A stretch of DNA of 64,000 bases from Trueperella pyogenes (GTDB taxonomy: Bacteria; Actinomycetota; Actinomycetes; Actinomycetales; Actinomycetaceae). Numbering within the stretch: position 1 is the stretch's first letter; every line of letters begins with the position of its first letter. Shown here in pieces: positions 38,164 to 47,854 of this stretch. The stretch lies in NCBI RefSeq assembly GCF_900460345.1, contig NZ_UHHW01000002.1, positions 1,054,001-1,118,000 of the forward strand, read 5' to 3'. The position numbers and the translations under genes were made by a program. The notes below the pieces were generated by a model. It was not told the origin of the DNA. It ran no database searches and saw only the letters and a list, made by a program, of their open reading frames with translations.

Positions 38164-39990
38164 ATGACTACTTTTGCTGGGCTTAACCTGCCCGAGAATA
38201 TCCTGTCCGCCATTACCCAGATGGGGTACGAGAACCCCACCCCCATTCAGGAAGAGGCGATTCCCCCGCTTCTCGAGGGCCGCGACGTCGTCGGTGTCGC
38301 CCAGACCGGTACCGGAAAGACCGCCGCGTTCGCACTGCCGATGCTGACGCACGTGGACGCCGATCTTCACCACGTCCAGGCCCTAGTTCTCGCCCCGACC
38401 CGCGAGCTGGCAATGCAGGGCGCCGAAGCCATCGATAACTTCGCCTCCAACACTACTGGCCTGAACGTCGTCGCGGTTTACGGCGGTTCGTCTTACGTGC
38501 CGCAAATCAACGCGATCAAGGACGGCGCACAGGTGGTGGTTGGAACGCCGGGCCGCGTTATGGACCTCATCGATAAGGGCGCGCTCAAGCTCCAAAGAGT
38601 GAAGTACTTCGTCCTCGACGAGGCCGACGAGATGCTCCGCATGGGTTTCGCCGAGGACGTCGAGAAGATCGCCTCAGGGCTGCCGGCTCAGCGCGTCACG
38701 GCGCTCTTTTCGGCCACGATGCCGGCAACGATTCGGCGGGTTGCGCAGACCCACATGAGCGATCCTGTGGAGATCACAGTCACGCCCCCGGCATCGACGA
38801 TCGCCACTATTCATCAGACCTTTGCCGTGGTTCCCACACGCCACAAGATTGGCGCGCTCGCCCGCGTGCTGGCGACGACCTCCGCCGATGCCGCCCTCGT
38901 CTTCGTGCGCACGCGTGCAACAGCCGAGGATCTCGCCATCGAGCTGAGCACGCGCGGCGTTCACGCGGCGACACTCTCTGGCGACGTCCAGCAGCGCGAC
39001 CGCGAGAAGTTGGTCGACCGGTTGCGCCACGGCACGCTTGACGTCCTGGTCGCCACCGACGTCGCCGCCCGCGGCCTCGACGTCGAGCGCATCGGGCTTG
39101 TCGTCAATTTTGACGTCCCGCGCGAAGTCGATACCTACGTTCATCGCATTGGGCGTACCGGCAGAGCTGGACGCGAAGGCACATCGCTGACGTTCGTCAC
39201 CCCCAAGGAACGCAGCCGCCTTCGCCGCATCGAACAGATTACCGGCGCTGCCATGGAGCAGGTTGAGCTGCCCACTCCTGCGGAGGTCTCGGGCCTACGT
39301 GCTAGGCGCCTCGTGGCCGAAGCCAAGGAGCGCTACGAGATCGGCCGCTTGTCTGTCTACCGTGAAATCATTGCCGAGTTCCGTAGCGAGCAGATTGAGT
39401 CAGATAAGCCTCTCTCCCCCGAAGACCTCATCGCCGCGCTTTTGGCAATCGGTGTGCGGGATCCAGGGCCACAGCCCGACGAGGAGCCAGAACACTTGAC
39501 CGCCCGCTTCGAAGGGCGTGACGAACGCGGACGCCGTTCTCATCGCGAGCGGGGAGAGCGCCCGGACCGTGGCGACCGCAGGCGGCCTGCTAAGCCCAAG
39601 ACCTTCGCGGGCGAGGGAACGATGTACCGCGTTGAGGTCGGCCGCAAGGACGGCGTTTCCCCCGGTGCGATCGTCGGTGCCCTCACAAACGAGGGCGGCC
39701 TCAACGGCTCCCAGCTCGGCCGGATCGACATTTATCCGACCTTCTCCCTCGTGCAGATCAGCCAGGAAATTGACCGCGATACCCAGCGCCGCATTGCGAA
39801 GGCTCGAGTTTCGGGCCGAGATCTGCGAATTTCGAAGGACACCGGCCCGCGTCAATCCGACGAGCGCGCTCAGCGTAAGTATCGCGCCGATCGCAAGTTC
39901 GGCGAAGACAAGCGGGAGCGGAAGTTCGAGGGCCGGCGTCATATACGCAACCACGACTCTTCACCGCGCGCATCACGACAGTCTTATTAG
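38164..39990 (+). CDS. deaD: DEAD-box RNA helicase, CsdA/DeaD type
   Basis: 608 residues from ATG 38164. Q motif (GYENPTPIQ), motif I AQTGTGKT (46-53), PTRELAMQ, DEAD, SAT, and motif VI HRIGRTGRAG. After the helicase core comes an Arg-rich linker and a DbpA/CsdA-type RNA-binding domain (MYRVEVGRKDGVSPGAIVGA ... LGRIDIYPTFSLVQI), then a basic disordered tail. The family unwinds structured mRNA and helps ribosome assembly in the cold. The leader of ~110 bases is GC-rich and may be structured. Confidence 0.94.
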   Translation: MTTFAGLNLPENILSAITQMGYENPTPIQEEAIPPLLEGRDVVGVAQTGTGKTAAFALPMLTHVDADLHHVQALVLAPTRELAMQGAEAIDNFASNTTGLNVVAVYGGSSYVPQINAIKDGAQVVVGTPGRVMDLIDKGALKLQRVKYFVLDEADEMLRMGFAEDVEKIASGLPAQRVTALFSATMPATIRRVAQTHMSDPVEITVTPPASTIATIHQTFAVVPTRHKIGALARVLATTSADAALVFVRTRATAEDLAIELSTRGVHAATLSGDVQQRDREKLVDRLRHGTLDVLVATDVAARGLDVERIGLVVNFDVPREVDTYVHRIGRTGRAGREGTSLTFVTPKERSRLRRIEQITGAAMEQVELPTPAEVSGLRARRLVAEAKERYEIGRLSVYREIIAEFRSEQIESDKPLSPEDLIAALLAIGVRDPGPQPDEEPEHLTARFEGRDERGRRSHRERGERPDRGDRRRPAKPKTFAGEGTMYRVEVGRKDGVSPGAIVGALTNEGGLNGSQLGRIDIYPTFSLVQISQEIDRDTQRRIAKARVSGRDLRISKDTGPRQSDERAQRKYRADRKFGEDKRERKFEGRRHIRNHDSSPRASRQSY

Positions 39991-40014
39991 GCCACCCGTG
40001 CCTGTTGTGGGTGG

Positions 40015-40217
40015 GGCGCCGGCATAAAACATGAATCTGGGCCCCACCAGGCTCGTATATGAACCGGTGGCCGGTATTTTCAAAAGAACTGTCGGCAGGT
40101 AGACCAAATATTCAAAAGAACTGTCGACAGGCAGCAAGTGAGCACCGGCCTGTATCTTAACCGAAGCCCCCTTACAGCCGCTTAACCCCCACACCTCAAA
40201 GACCCCGATCTACCCGC
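40015..40217. repeat. Dispersed repeat, copy 1 (203 bp)
   Basis: Intergenic. It matches copy 2 at 47855..48024 over its whole length with about 80-85% identity by eye: shared blocks include CATAAAACATGAATCTG, GGTGGCCGGTATTTTC, CAAAAGAACTGTCG, GCACCGGCCTGTA and CCGAAGCCCC. Copy 1 has an extra ~32-bp unit because TTCAAAAGAACTGTCG occurs twice (from 40078 and from 40111). No transposase gene or clear target duplication is visible. It may be a non-autonomous element or a remnant; the minus strand carries a short open frame with an LKIPAT stretch in both copies. Confidence 0.8.
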
Positions 40218-40456
40218 ACCCAAAACGACAAGGCCGGTCACGAGCTCCCTTTTGTCTATTAGCCTCTAAATCAATGCAAGTGATCTCCTAATTCGAACAC
40301 ATCGCGCTATGCTATTGAAAAAGAGGTGGAGGTGGGAAACTAGCGCGGAGTCGGCATGAGCGCTCGCTGTGCCACGTTGCCAGTGCAGGCGTGCCGGCCC
40401 CAGGCGCCACGACCTAGCACACCGCTTTGATACGTCCAAGGTTTAAGGAGATTACC
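40218..40456. other. Intergenic region before the small membrane protein
   Basis: The 239 bases after the repeat hold no recognisable gene. There is a short GAGCGCTC palindrome near 40360 and an AAGGAG Shine-Dalgarno at the end. A possible promoter around 40292..40318 (TTCGAA ... TATTGA) is weak. I see nothing else. Confidence 0.4.
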
Positions 40457-40642
40457 ATGTACCTCACACAATTCGTTGTAAATACCGGTACAAGTGGCAT
40501 ACCCGGACTCATCGTCGCGGCGCTCATCCTCCTCGTTGTGTTCATCGTGATCGCTCTCCTGATCAGATTTTTGCTAGTCGTTACGAAGTACTACAAGAAT
40601 CGCATCTCCGACTCATCCGAGCGTGGTGATGTAACGAGTTAA
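40457..40642 (+). CDS. Small single-pass membrane protein, unknown
   Basis: 61 residues from ATG 40457, with AAGGAG seven bases before. A long hydrophobic helix (about residues 16-42, rich in Leu/Ile/Val) is followed by a basic patch (KYYKNR) and a polar tail, so the C-terminus should face the cytoplasm. Its TAA overlaps the stop of the membrane GTPase gene on the other strand by four bases. No homologs recognised; a partner of the GTPases is possible but only by position. Confidence 0.6.
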   Translation: MYLTQFVVNTGTSGIPGLIVAALILLVVFIVIALLIRFLLVVTKYYKNRISDSSERGDVTS

Positions 40643-42213
40643 GCGGAGTCTCGCTGGAGCTGCAGCAACCCGGTCAGTAGTCCTTGCACATGCGCATACT
40701 GACTGAGCTCAGCCTCCATCGGCCCAGCGATAAGGTCTTCGGCGCGTGTGCCGATTGCCTTTTGAAGGCGCGCACGTACCCGCGCTCGAGTTCGCTTCGC
40801 ACCGCTTTCAGCGAAGAAGCGGCCAATGCCGGCCAGTAGCCAGCCCGCAAGGAGCCCGCCAACTGCCATCATCGTTGGCAACGGGAAGATCCCCCACGCT
40901 GGCGGACGCCCCAGTTGGAGTTGAAGCGTGTCGGCAAAGAACAGCAACGCGAGCCAGAGCGCGCCGACCAGTGCCATGCCAATCGCCAGCCACTGCATGA
41001 GATTAAGAACCAGCCACCAGGCCGGTGTGCGGCGTGCCTCGACATCCTCGCTTCTAATCGTCGCGTCAATATCCGCCAGGAATTGCTCCGTCCGTTCGGC
41101 AACGCCCGAGCGGATCTCGCGCGCCCATGTGGCGGGCATATGCGAGGTAGCGGTCTCGGCGTATGCACGCACCTTGCCGCGGGCGTCGCTCAGCTGTGCC
41201 GGCGAAACGTAATCGGCCACGCCAGTGACCTGGGCGTCTCGGTCGAGCCGGAGCCGCTTGAGCGGATCAATGCGGCGCTTGGCAAACCAGCGGGTCAGCG
41301 GCCAACCCGTCGCCGCACGAGCTCGCTTGCGATAGGAGTCCGCGCTGGCTCCGGCAATGACATTCGCTCCCCCAGCAACGGCCAGTGCGTGAGCCACCGG
41401 CACGAAGTCGATATCCGCCGCCGTAGAAACCGGCCGTCCGCCGTCGGCGTGAATGCGCCCAAGCGTGTCACGAGCAGCCGTTCTGATATCGGCAGCCAGA
41501 CGCTGGTCAGCCGCGCTCTTAGCCGCAACGATCGCGTCGATCCGGTCGCGCAGCGCCTCCACTCCTTGCCCGGTCGTGGCCGACGTCGCCAAGATCTCCA
41601 CGTCCAGCCCATCCTCACGGGCGAGCCGGGATGCATCGGCCAGCACGTCGCCCAAGGTCGCCTTATCCAATCGATCTGCCTGGTTGAGAACCACGACCGT
41701 CGTCGCCGCATGCTCAGAGAGCATCGACAAATAATCCTCGTGGACGACAGCGTCGGCATACTTTTGCGGGTCCAGCACCCACACGACGACGTCGACAAGG
41801 CTCGCCAGCCGCTGGGCAGCCTGGCGATGGACAAACTCGGTGGAATCAATATCTGGCAAATCGATAAGAACCATCGGGCCCTGTTTGCTCAGATCGGCCT
41901 CGTGGCGCTCGGCGATCTCCAACCAATCCAGCACGTCGGTTGCGGGGGCGTTGGACACGGCGAGCGGCCAGGACGTCGTCGGACGAATGGCGCTCGCACG
42001 CGCTATATCCTTGCCCACGAGCGCGTTGAGCAAAGACGACTTGCCTGCTCCCGTCGCACCGGCTAGAGCGACGATCGTCATGTGCGCACCCAGACCGCGC
42101 CGAGCGACAGCCTTATTCAGAATCTGGCCCATATCTCCTAGCTGATTGGGCATCTTGGCCTCGACGATCTCCTTGACCGCGTGCAGGTCACCGATGGCTT
42201 CCGTCAGGCTCAC
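40639..42213 (-). CDS. Membrane-anchored GTPase, second of a pair
   Basis: 524 residues. N-terminal GTPase domain with G1 GATGAGKSS (52-60), G3 DLPDIDS and G4 NQAD, then a helical stretch and a C-terminal hydrophobic region with about four membrane-spanning segments (roughly 398-467), ending in a basic/amphipathic tail. This is the layout of YfjP/dynamin-like GTPases of actinobacteria. Its GTG start overlaps the stop of the sister gene as GTGA, so the two are made together. Role unknown; membrane remodelling or transport is plausible. Confidence 0.82.
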   Translation of the reverse strand: MSLTEAIGDLHAVKEIVEAKMPNQLGDMGQILNKAVARRGLGAHMTIVALAGATGAGKSSLLNALVGKDIARASAIRPTTSWPLAVSNAPATDVLDWLEIAERHEADLSKQGPMVLIDLPDIDSTEFVHRQAAQRLASLVDVVVWVLDPQKYADAVVHEDYLSMLSEHAATTVVVLNQADRLDKATLGDVLADASRLAREDGLDVEILATSATTGQGVEALRDRIDAIVAAKSAADQRLAADIRTAARDTLGRIHADGGRPVSTAADIDFVPVAHALAVAGGANVIAGASADSYRKRARAATGWPLTRWFAKRRIDPLKRLRLDRDAQVTGVADYVSPAQLSDARGKVRAYAETATSHMPATWAREIRSGVAERTEQFLADIDATIRSEDVEARRTPAWWLVLNLMQWLAIGMALVGALWLALLFFADTLQLQLGRPPAWGIFPLPTMMAVGGLLAGWLLAGIGRFFAESGAKRTRARVRARLQKAIGTRAEDLIAGPMEAELSQYAHVQGLLTGLLQLQRDSA

Positions 42214-43946
42214 AGGTTCCTCCCATCGGCGATCCGCGCCTCTCTCAGCGCGCGCAAATTGAGAGCGTACCGGTCTCGAAGTTCACGCGAGACACCGACG
42301 CCGTCGATGGCCGCCTGCCACACGTGACGATCTGCGTCGAGATAATCCTTGACCATCTGCTCAAGATTGTGCTTGGCCTCCTTGGCCATGCGGCGAACGG
42401 CGCTGTCTCCGAACACGGCTTCGAGGAGACGCTGCGCGACAACGGCCGTACCGCCAGCCACCGCGATCTCCCCGCCCACGAGTCCGCCGGTCGAGGCGAA
42501 GACGACGATGATAAGCGCAACACCGATCGCGTTGACGCTGAAAGCCATAGCACGCGCCGCCAATCTCTTCGACTCACCCTCGTTGCGAATCAGCGCGATC
42601 AGCGACGTCTGCCACTGCCGGACGAGCTGGGCGGCATCCTGCCTGCGCTCGTCGTCGTTGCGGAGCGTGACAGCCCCGATGAGGGACTGGGCAATTCCGT
42701 GGCTCCACGCCTCACGCACGTGTGCGTTGGCGGCTTCACCCTCGGCAGCGATCAGGGTCTGAAGGTTATCTTCGATGGCCTCCTCGACGGTCGAGGTATC
42801 CACTTTAGCGCGGAAAAATCCCGAAATTTTGTCCCGTAGGGTGGCCACTCCGTGTTCAAGCTTGCGTGTCCACTCTCCCGTGCCGACGACGTCCTGCCAG
42901 CGGGCGAGCACCTCGCCGCGAAGCATCGATCCGTCCGATACGTCCCGCGTGATGTTGGCCAGAGCGCGATCAAAGGCGGCGTTGATATCCCAACGCAACG
43001 AGTCCACGCCGGCAAGCTGCTCGTCATACCCCTGGAGGATCTCCTGTGAACTGGCGAGGAGTTTATCCACAGTGCCAGATAGCGTCTGACGTGCGACCGA
43101 GGAACGCACCTGCGCGTCAGAAGCCAAGGCCTCCAGCCAGCCTCGGATAGGTGCGATATCCTCGGTGGCCACCAGCCCGACGTCGGAAAGTTTTTGCTCC
43201 GACAACACGAAAAGGGGCGCGTGCTCGAGTCCTCGCTCGCCGAGCATCTTATCCAAGTCTGCCCGTACCTCGGCGCCAGTGCCGGCGGGGACGCGGTTGA
43301 GGATAATGCCGACGACGACGTTCCGCTCGGCCGCCTCGTCGAGCATCGCCCAAGGGATCGCATCCCCATAGCGTGCGGCGGTCGTGACGAAGACCCACAT
43401 GTCGGCAGCAGCGAGGAATTGCGCTGCGAGCTGGCGATTTTCCACCACGACCGAGTCGATATCGGGCGAATCAAGGAGAGCCATCCCGCGCGGAACGAGC
43501 TCGGTTGCGCGAATCTCCAGCTCGGAGCCCGCCTCTCCCGTGCTGGACAGCTCGTTAGGCCCGTGAGACGTTACGCGTGCCAAATTGGGAAAGATGCGCT
43601 GGTCGGTAAACCAGTCGGCGTCGTCGGGATGGTGAAGAAGAAGCGGACGGCGGGTTGTCGGGCGAATTGCGGAAGACAGGGCCACGACCTCGCCGAGCAC
43701 CGAGTTGACAAGGGTCGACTTACCGGCCCCCGTGGAGCCGCCGAAGACGGCGAGCAATGGCGCCTCGAGCGACTCGTAACGCGGGATGACGTAGTCGTCG
43801 AGCTGATTGACGACGTCCGTGTAGGTCAATAGACAATCCTCGGTGCCGGACATCGCCAGCGGAAAGCGCAGCTCACCTAGGCTCGCGCGAAAAGGCTTGA
43901 GTACCCCGCTCACACGCGAGCTCGGCTGCGCAAAATCCTCACTCAT
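42210..43946 (-). CDS. Membrane-anchored GTPase, first of a pair
   Basis: 578 residues. G1 GGSTGAGKST (69-78), G3 DSPDIDS, G4 weak (LNRVPAG in place of NKxD). A long helical middle is followed by a hydrophobic hairpin (about 465-505, GVALIIVVFASTGGLVGG) and a helical tail. It shares the DxPDIDS signature with the next gene, so the two look like diverged paralogs that may form a heterodimer, as paired bacterial dynamins do. The start overlaps the end of hisS by eight bases. Confidence 0.82.
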   Translation of the reverse strand: MSEDFAQPSSRVSGVLKPFRASLGELRFPLAMSGTEDCLLTYTDVVNQLDDYVIPRYESLEAPLLAVFGGSTGAGKSTLVNSVLGEVVALSSAIRPTTRRPLLLHHPDDADWFTDQRIFPNLARVTSHGPNELSSTGEAGSELEIRATELVPRGMALLDSPDIDSVVVENRQLAAQFLAAADMWVFVTTAARYGDAIPWAMLDEAAERNVVVGIILNRVPAGTGAEVRADLDKMLGERGLEHAPLFVLSEQKLSDVGLVATEDIAPIRGWLEALASDAQVRSSVARQTLSGTVDKLLASSQEILQGYDEQLAGVDSLRWDINAAFDRALANITRDVSDGSMLRGEVLARWQDVVGTGEWTRKLEHGVATLRDKISGFFRAKVDTSTVEEAIEDNLQTLIAAEGEAANAHVREAWSHGIAQSLIGAVTLRNDDERRQDAAQLVRQWQTSLIALIRNEGESKRLAARAMAFSVNAIGVALIIVVFASTGGLVGGEIAVAGGTAVVAQRLLEAVFGDSAVRRMAKEAKHNLEQMVKDYLDADRHVWQAAIDGVGVSRELRDRYALNLRALREARIADGRNL

Positions 43947-45264
43947 GACTCCCCCGCAGATCCGGCGATAAGTCCACGGCGGGAGGTGTCCAGCTATTCG
44001 CGTCTGCGGTTATCTGCTGACCCGAGCGAATGTCTTTGACCTGCTCGCCCTCGTCGGTGGAGAACCACACGTACGGGATTCCGCGGCGATCGGCGTAACG
44101 AATCTGCTTGCCGAACTTCGCCGAGTTCGGCGACACTTCGGCTGCGATGCCGCGCCTGCGCAGCGCCTGGGCAGTCTTGTCGGCATGCCGACGCTCCCCC
44201 TCGTCGTTAACTGCCACCAAGACGACGGTTGGCACCTTGCGCGAGGGCGTGAGGAGCTCATGTCCGATGACGCGAGCCAGAATACGCGACACGCCGATCG
44301 ACAGTCCGACGCCCGGATACGACTTCTTGCCATCAGAGACGAGCGAGTCGTATCGCCCACCCGAGCACACGGAGCCAAGATCTTCGTGGCCTTCGAGCAC
44401 CGACTCGTATACCGATCCAGTGTAGTAATCCAGACCGCGCGCAATCTTCAGATCCGCCGTAACCGAACCCGGAATAAGATCGTTGGCCCCTTCAACCAGC
44501 GCCACAAGCTCGCCCAGACCCTCATCGAGCAGATCCGAACGGTAACCGAGAGCGAGGACACGGTCGGCGACCGAGGCGTCATCGGCCCTGATGCCAGCCA
44601 GCTCCAAAGCAAGGCGTGCTTGTTGGCCATTGGCGCCGACGCCGTCGGCAAGCATCTCGGTGATGGCTTGCGGACCGACCTTATCGAGCTTGTCAAGGAT
44701 GCGAAGCGTCTCCTCGACGTCCTCCAAGCCAATCGCCTCGTAAAACCCTTGGGCGACCTTGCGATTCGACGCGAGGATCTTCACCCGCGGGATGGGCAGC
44801 TTCGACAGGGCATCCACCATGACGAGCGGGAGCTCAATTTCGTGGTGGAAAGCGAGCGTGTCCTGGCCGACCACATCGACGTCGGCTTGCAGGAACTCAC
44901 GGAAACGGCCATCTTGAGGACGCTCGCCACGCCAGACCTTCTGGATTTGGTAGCGCCGGAACGGAAAGTCCAAATGGCCAGCATTTTCGAGTACGTATCG
45001 CGAAAGCGGAACCGTGAGGTCGAAGTGGAGACCCAGCTCAGAATCGGCACCCGCCTCATCCTGAAGACGACGCAGCAGATAGATCTCCTTCGACGTCTCC
45101 CCCTTAGACAAAAGGCGCTCCACCGGCTCGACAGCGCGAGTTTCTATCCCGGAAAATCCATGAAGCTCGAAGGTCTGCCGAAGCCTATCGATCATGCGCT
45201 GCTCAACAATGCGACCAGCGGGAAGCCATTCAGGGAAGCCGGAAATAGGTGCGATTTTTGCCAT
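43939..45264 (-). CDS. hisS: Histidyl-tRNA synthetase
   Basis: Class II synthetase of 441 residues. Motif 1/2 region RYQIQKVWRGERPQDGRFREF, the histidine-specific RGLDYYTGSVYE and the C-terminal anticodon-binding domain (PTVVLVAVNDEGERRH ... DIRSGQQI). Length is normal. No clear Shine-Dalgarno precedes the ATG at 45264; a short leader is possible. Confidence 0.96.
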   Translation of the reverse strand: MAKIAPISGFPEWLPAGRIVEQRMIDRLRQTFELHGFSGIETRAVEPVERLLSKGETSKEIYLLRRLQDEAGADSELGLHFDLTVPLSRYVLENAGHLDFPFRRYQIQKVWRGERPQDGRFREFLQADVDVVGQDTLAFHHEIELPLVMVDALSKLPIPRVKILASNRKVAQGFYEAIGLEDVEETLRILDKLDKVGPQAITEMLADGVGANGQQARLALELAGIRADDASVADRVLALGYRSDLLDEGLGELVALVEGANDLIPGSVTADLKIARGLDYYTGSVYESVLEGHEDLGSVCSGGRYDSLVSDGKKSYPGVGLSIGVSRILARVIGHELLTPSRKVPTVVLVAVNDEGERRHADKTAQALRRRGIAAEVSPNSAKFGKQIRYADRRGIPYVWFSTDEGEQVKDIRSGQQITADANSWTPPAVDLSPDLRGSHE

Positions 45265-45368
45265 GGTTCTATTGTTCCACTTTTATTGCCCCAACAGGCA
45301 ACTCTTTAAGGCGCATTTCATCACGACCCGGCTAGATTATTAGCCGTATCCACCTGCGCCTAGCCCAC

Positions 45369-46088
45369 CTAGCTCATCGCCGAATGCAGGAACGGGTTGT
45401 GGCGTACCTCGTGAAATAGCGTCGTCGAGGGGCCATGCCCAGGAAAGACGTATGTTTCTGGCTTGATGACCTGGACCAATAGCCGCAGACTCGCCGCCAT
45501 CTTCTGCTCATCTCCGCCGGGCAGATCTGTGCGGCCGACTCCCCCGTTGAACAGGACATCCCCGGCAATCATGATCGGTTCCACACGCCCAGTTGACATC
45601 ATTGCGCCCTCGCGGTCTGGGCGCGGATTGCCCTCGAGGAGGAAGACGGCAGAGCCTTCCGTGTGACCGGGCGTGGGCAGAGCCCGGATATGTAGCCCCG
45701 GCACGATCTCGAATGCCCCTGAGTACGCCTCAGCAGGCAACTCACGAAGGCCCTCCGGCTTGACCCACGGCTGCGCCCCAAGACGCGACAGGGCAAGATC
45801 CCGCCGGGGATCGAGTGGCAGATACGCCGCTGGATCATCCATCCGATACATGTCCGGACCGGGAATATACACCGGGGCGGAACCGGCGATCGCCGCCACG
45901 TCCCACACATGATCGGGATGGCCGTGCGTCAGGAGCACCCCGGCCAACTTCAAGCCACGCGAGGCAAGCGCGTTTGGGATCCACGCATGCGAGCCTGCCC
46001 CCGGATCGACCACCAGCGCGGACTCCTCAGTGGCCAAAATATAGGTGTTAGCTTCGAGAAACGTTTGACAATTACGGAGAAAGTGCAT
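45369..46088 (-). CDS. Metallo-beta-lactamase-fold hydrolase (glyoxalase II-like)
   Basis: 239 residues with the metal-binding motif THGHPDHVWD (HxHxDH), LPTPGHTEGS for the next His and VFPGHGPST near the end; Asp at the bridging site in MIAGDVLFNGGVG. Such genes often stand upstream of hisS in actinobacteria and are annotated as glyoxalase II-like thiolesterases. Real substrate unknown. Divergent from the DUF349 gene. Confidence 0.88.
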   Translation of the reverse strand: MHFLRNCQTFLEANTYILATEESALVVDPGAGSHAWIPNALASRGLKLAGVLLTHGHPDHVWDVAAIAGSAPVYIPGPDMYRMDDPAAYLPLDPRRDLALSRLGAQPWVKPEGLRELPAEAYSGAFEIVPGLHIRALPTPGHTEGSAVFLLEGNPRPDREGAMMSTGRVEPIMIAGDVLFNGGVGRTDLPGGDEQKMAASLRLLVQVIKPETYVFPGHGPSTTLFHEVRHNPFLHSAMS

Positions 46089-46236
46089 ACATCCACGCTA
46101 CCCGATCCGCCGCCGGGTGCGCGACGATAACGACGCATGGCGAGAATAGCAAAATCTTGGCGGAAACCGCGTAGACTATTGCACGACATACGCGAACGGT
46201 GTGGCGATGCCAACCCCGTCTACTGAGGAGAATCTC

Positions 46237-47610
46237 ATGACCGAGTCCACCAACGAGACCACCCAAACTCCAGCTGAGGTTCCGGCCTCCGCGACTGCCA
46301 AGCCAGTCCCTCCCACAATTCGTCCAAAACCACAGGTAGCAGCGCCCGTCCCCGAAGTCGACGACGCCGCCGCTGCCGAAGCCGCCAAGTGGGGGCGAGT
46401 CGACGACGACGGCAACGTGTGGTTGCGCTCCTCCGACGGTGAGCGAATCGTCGGACAGTACGCCATCGACGGCTCGGATAAGCATGACGCCTTGGGACTT
46501 TACGTTCGCCGCTATCTCGATTTGGAAAACGAGATCAGCCTTCTGGAAGCTCGCGTCTATCACATTTCCCCGGAGGAAATTAGCACGGCGTTAAATTCCC
46601 TCACTGAGCAGCTCAAGGAGCCGGCCGTCGTCGGCGACGTGGCTGCGTTGCGCAACCGTGTAGAACAGCTACGCGGTACGGCTGAGGAACGCCGGGCCCA
46701 GGTGAAGGCCGAGCGCGAAGCAGCGAAGAAAGCCGCCATCGAGGAGCGCACGGCTATTGTCGAGGCCGCAGAGGCCGTGGCTGCACAAGATCCAGCCAAT
46801 ACGCACTGGAAGAATTCACGTACCGAACTGACCAACCTGCTTGACCAGTGGAAATATGCCCAGCGCCATTCCGCGCGCATTGATCGTCCCACTGAGGAAG
46901 CACTGTGGAAGCGGTTCTCCACTGCCCGCACGACCTTCGATCGCCACCGTCGCCAGTTCTTCTCCCAGAAGGATATGGAACGCAAAGAAGTCATCGCTCG
47001 CAAGGAAGCCATCATTGCCCGCGCTGAGGCAATTGCTGATTCCACCGATTGGGGTTCAACATCGAGCGAGTTCCGTGCGCTGATGAACGACTGGAAGCGT
47101 GCCGGGCGTACCTCTAAACGGGACGACGACGCCCTGTGGGAGCGCTTTAGCGCAGCTCAGAATCGTTTCTACGACGCCCGCAACGCCCACAACGCTGAGA
47201 TCGACGAGGAGTTTGCCGCAAATCGCGATCGCAAGCTCGAGCTCTTGGCAGAGGCTGAAAAGCTCCTTCCCGTCACAGATATCGAATTTGCCAAGGCACA
47301 GATTCGCGCTATCGGCGAACGTTGGGACGCTATTGGGCGCGTACCGCGTAGCGACATACAACGTACCGAGGGTCGTATGCGGGACATTGAAAACCAGATC
47401 CGCCAGGCGGAATCCGAGCAGTGGAAGAAGTCAGATCCGGACAAGGACGAGCGCTCGGCGGGCATGGCAGAACAGCTCCAGAAACTCATTGACGAGCTAG
47501 AGGTCCAATTGGCCGAAGCGCGCACAGCCGGAAATGAGAAGAAGATTAAGGAATACGAAGAAGCGCTAGCCGCCCGCAAGGCGTGGCTCACTGCAGTCCA
47601 GCAAGACTAG
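46237..47610 (+). CDS. DUF349 repeat protein
   Basis: 457 residues from ATG 46237 (GAGGAG Shine-Dalgarno). The N-terminus is Pro/Thr-rich and disordered; then come several DUF349 helical repeats, each with a W-x(n)-R-x(n)-LW-x-RF pattern (DALWERFSAAQNRFYDAR, EALWKRFSTARTTFDRHR), and a charged coiled-coil end. The family occurs across bacteria, with unknown role. A terminator-like hairpin follows. Confidence 0.88.
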   Translation: MTESTNETTQTPAEVPASATAKPVPPTIRPKPQVAAPVPEVDDAAAAEAAKWGRVDDDGNVWLRSSDGERIVGQYAIDGSDKHDALGLYVRRYLDLENEISLLEARVYHISPEEISTALNSLTEQLKEPAVVGDVAALRNRVEQLRGTAEERRAQVKAEREAAKKAAIEERTAIVEAAEAVAAQDPANTHWKNSRTELTNLLDQWKYAQRHSARIDRPTEEALWKRFSTARTTFDRHRRQFFSQKDMERKEVIARKEAIIARAEAIADSTDWGSTSSEFRALMNDWKRAGRTSKRDDDALWERFSAAQNRFYDARNAHNAEIDEEFAANRDRKLELLAEAEKLLPVTDIEFAKAQIRAIGERWDAIGRVPRSDIQRTEGRMRDIENQIRQAESEQWKKSDPDKDERSAGMAEQLQKLIDELEVQLAEARTAGNEKKIKEYEEALAARKAWLTAVQQD

Positions 47611-47616
47611 TCCTTA

Positions 47617-47640
47617 AGTGGCCCGGTTTCCCGGGCCACT
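47617..47640 (+). terminator. Terminator hairpin after the DUF349 gene
   Basis: AGTGGCCCGG and CCGGGCCACT form a perfect 10-bp stem around a TTTC loop, starting seven bases after the stop codon. The 3' tail ACTGTATCTG has few T, so it may act as a weak terminator or with Rho. Confidence 0.7.
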
Positions 47641-47744
47641 ACTGTATCTGCTATGGGGCAAAAACGTCATCAGTGACTTTTGACCATCTCCGATTTATCG
47701 GTCCCCTACTCTTGGGTTGATAAGACAGACGTTGTTTGCAGAGT

Positions 47745-47775
47745 GCTGTAGTAATCTGCAGCAGATTAGTACAGC
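47745..47775. repeat. 31-bp imperfect inverted repeat
   Basis: GCTGTAGTAATCTGC (47745..47759) and GCAGATTAGTACAGC (47761..47775) are reverse complements with one mismatch around a single central A. It lies between a terminator and repeat copy 2. It could be an operator for a dimeric repressor or the end of a lost element. No gene starts close enough to decide. Confidence 0.5.
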
Positions 47776-47854
47776 GGCAGGCAGCTTAGTAGGGTTTCGG
47801 CAGGCCCGCCTGGAAAGGCCGGGCCTCCGGCCAGCCGCGTTGTCCGCCAGCCGG

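Noticed and set aside
40915..42066. Plus-strand open frame of 383 codons
   Set aside because: Antisense to the membrane GTPase gene; no Shine-Dalgarno and no domain pattern.
44185..45309. Plus-strand open frame of 374 codons
   Set aside because: Antisense to hisS; product unlike a folded protein family.
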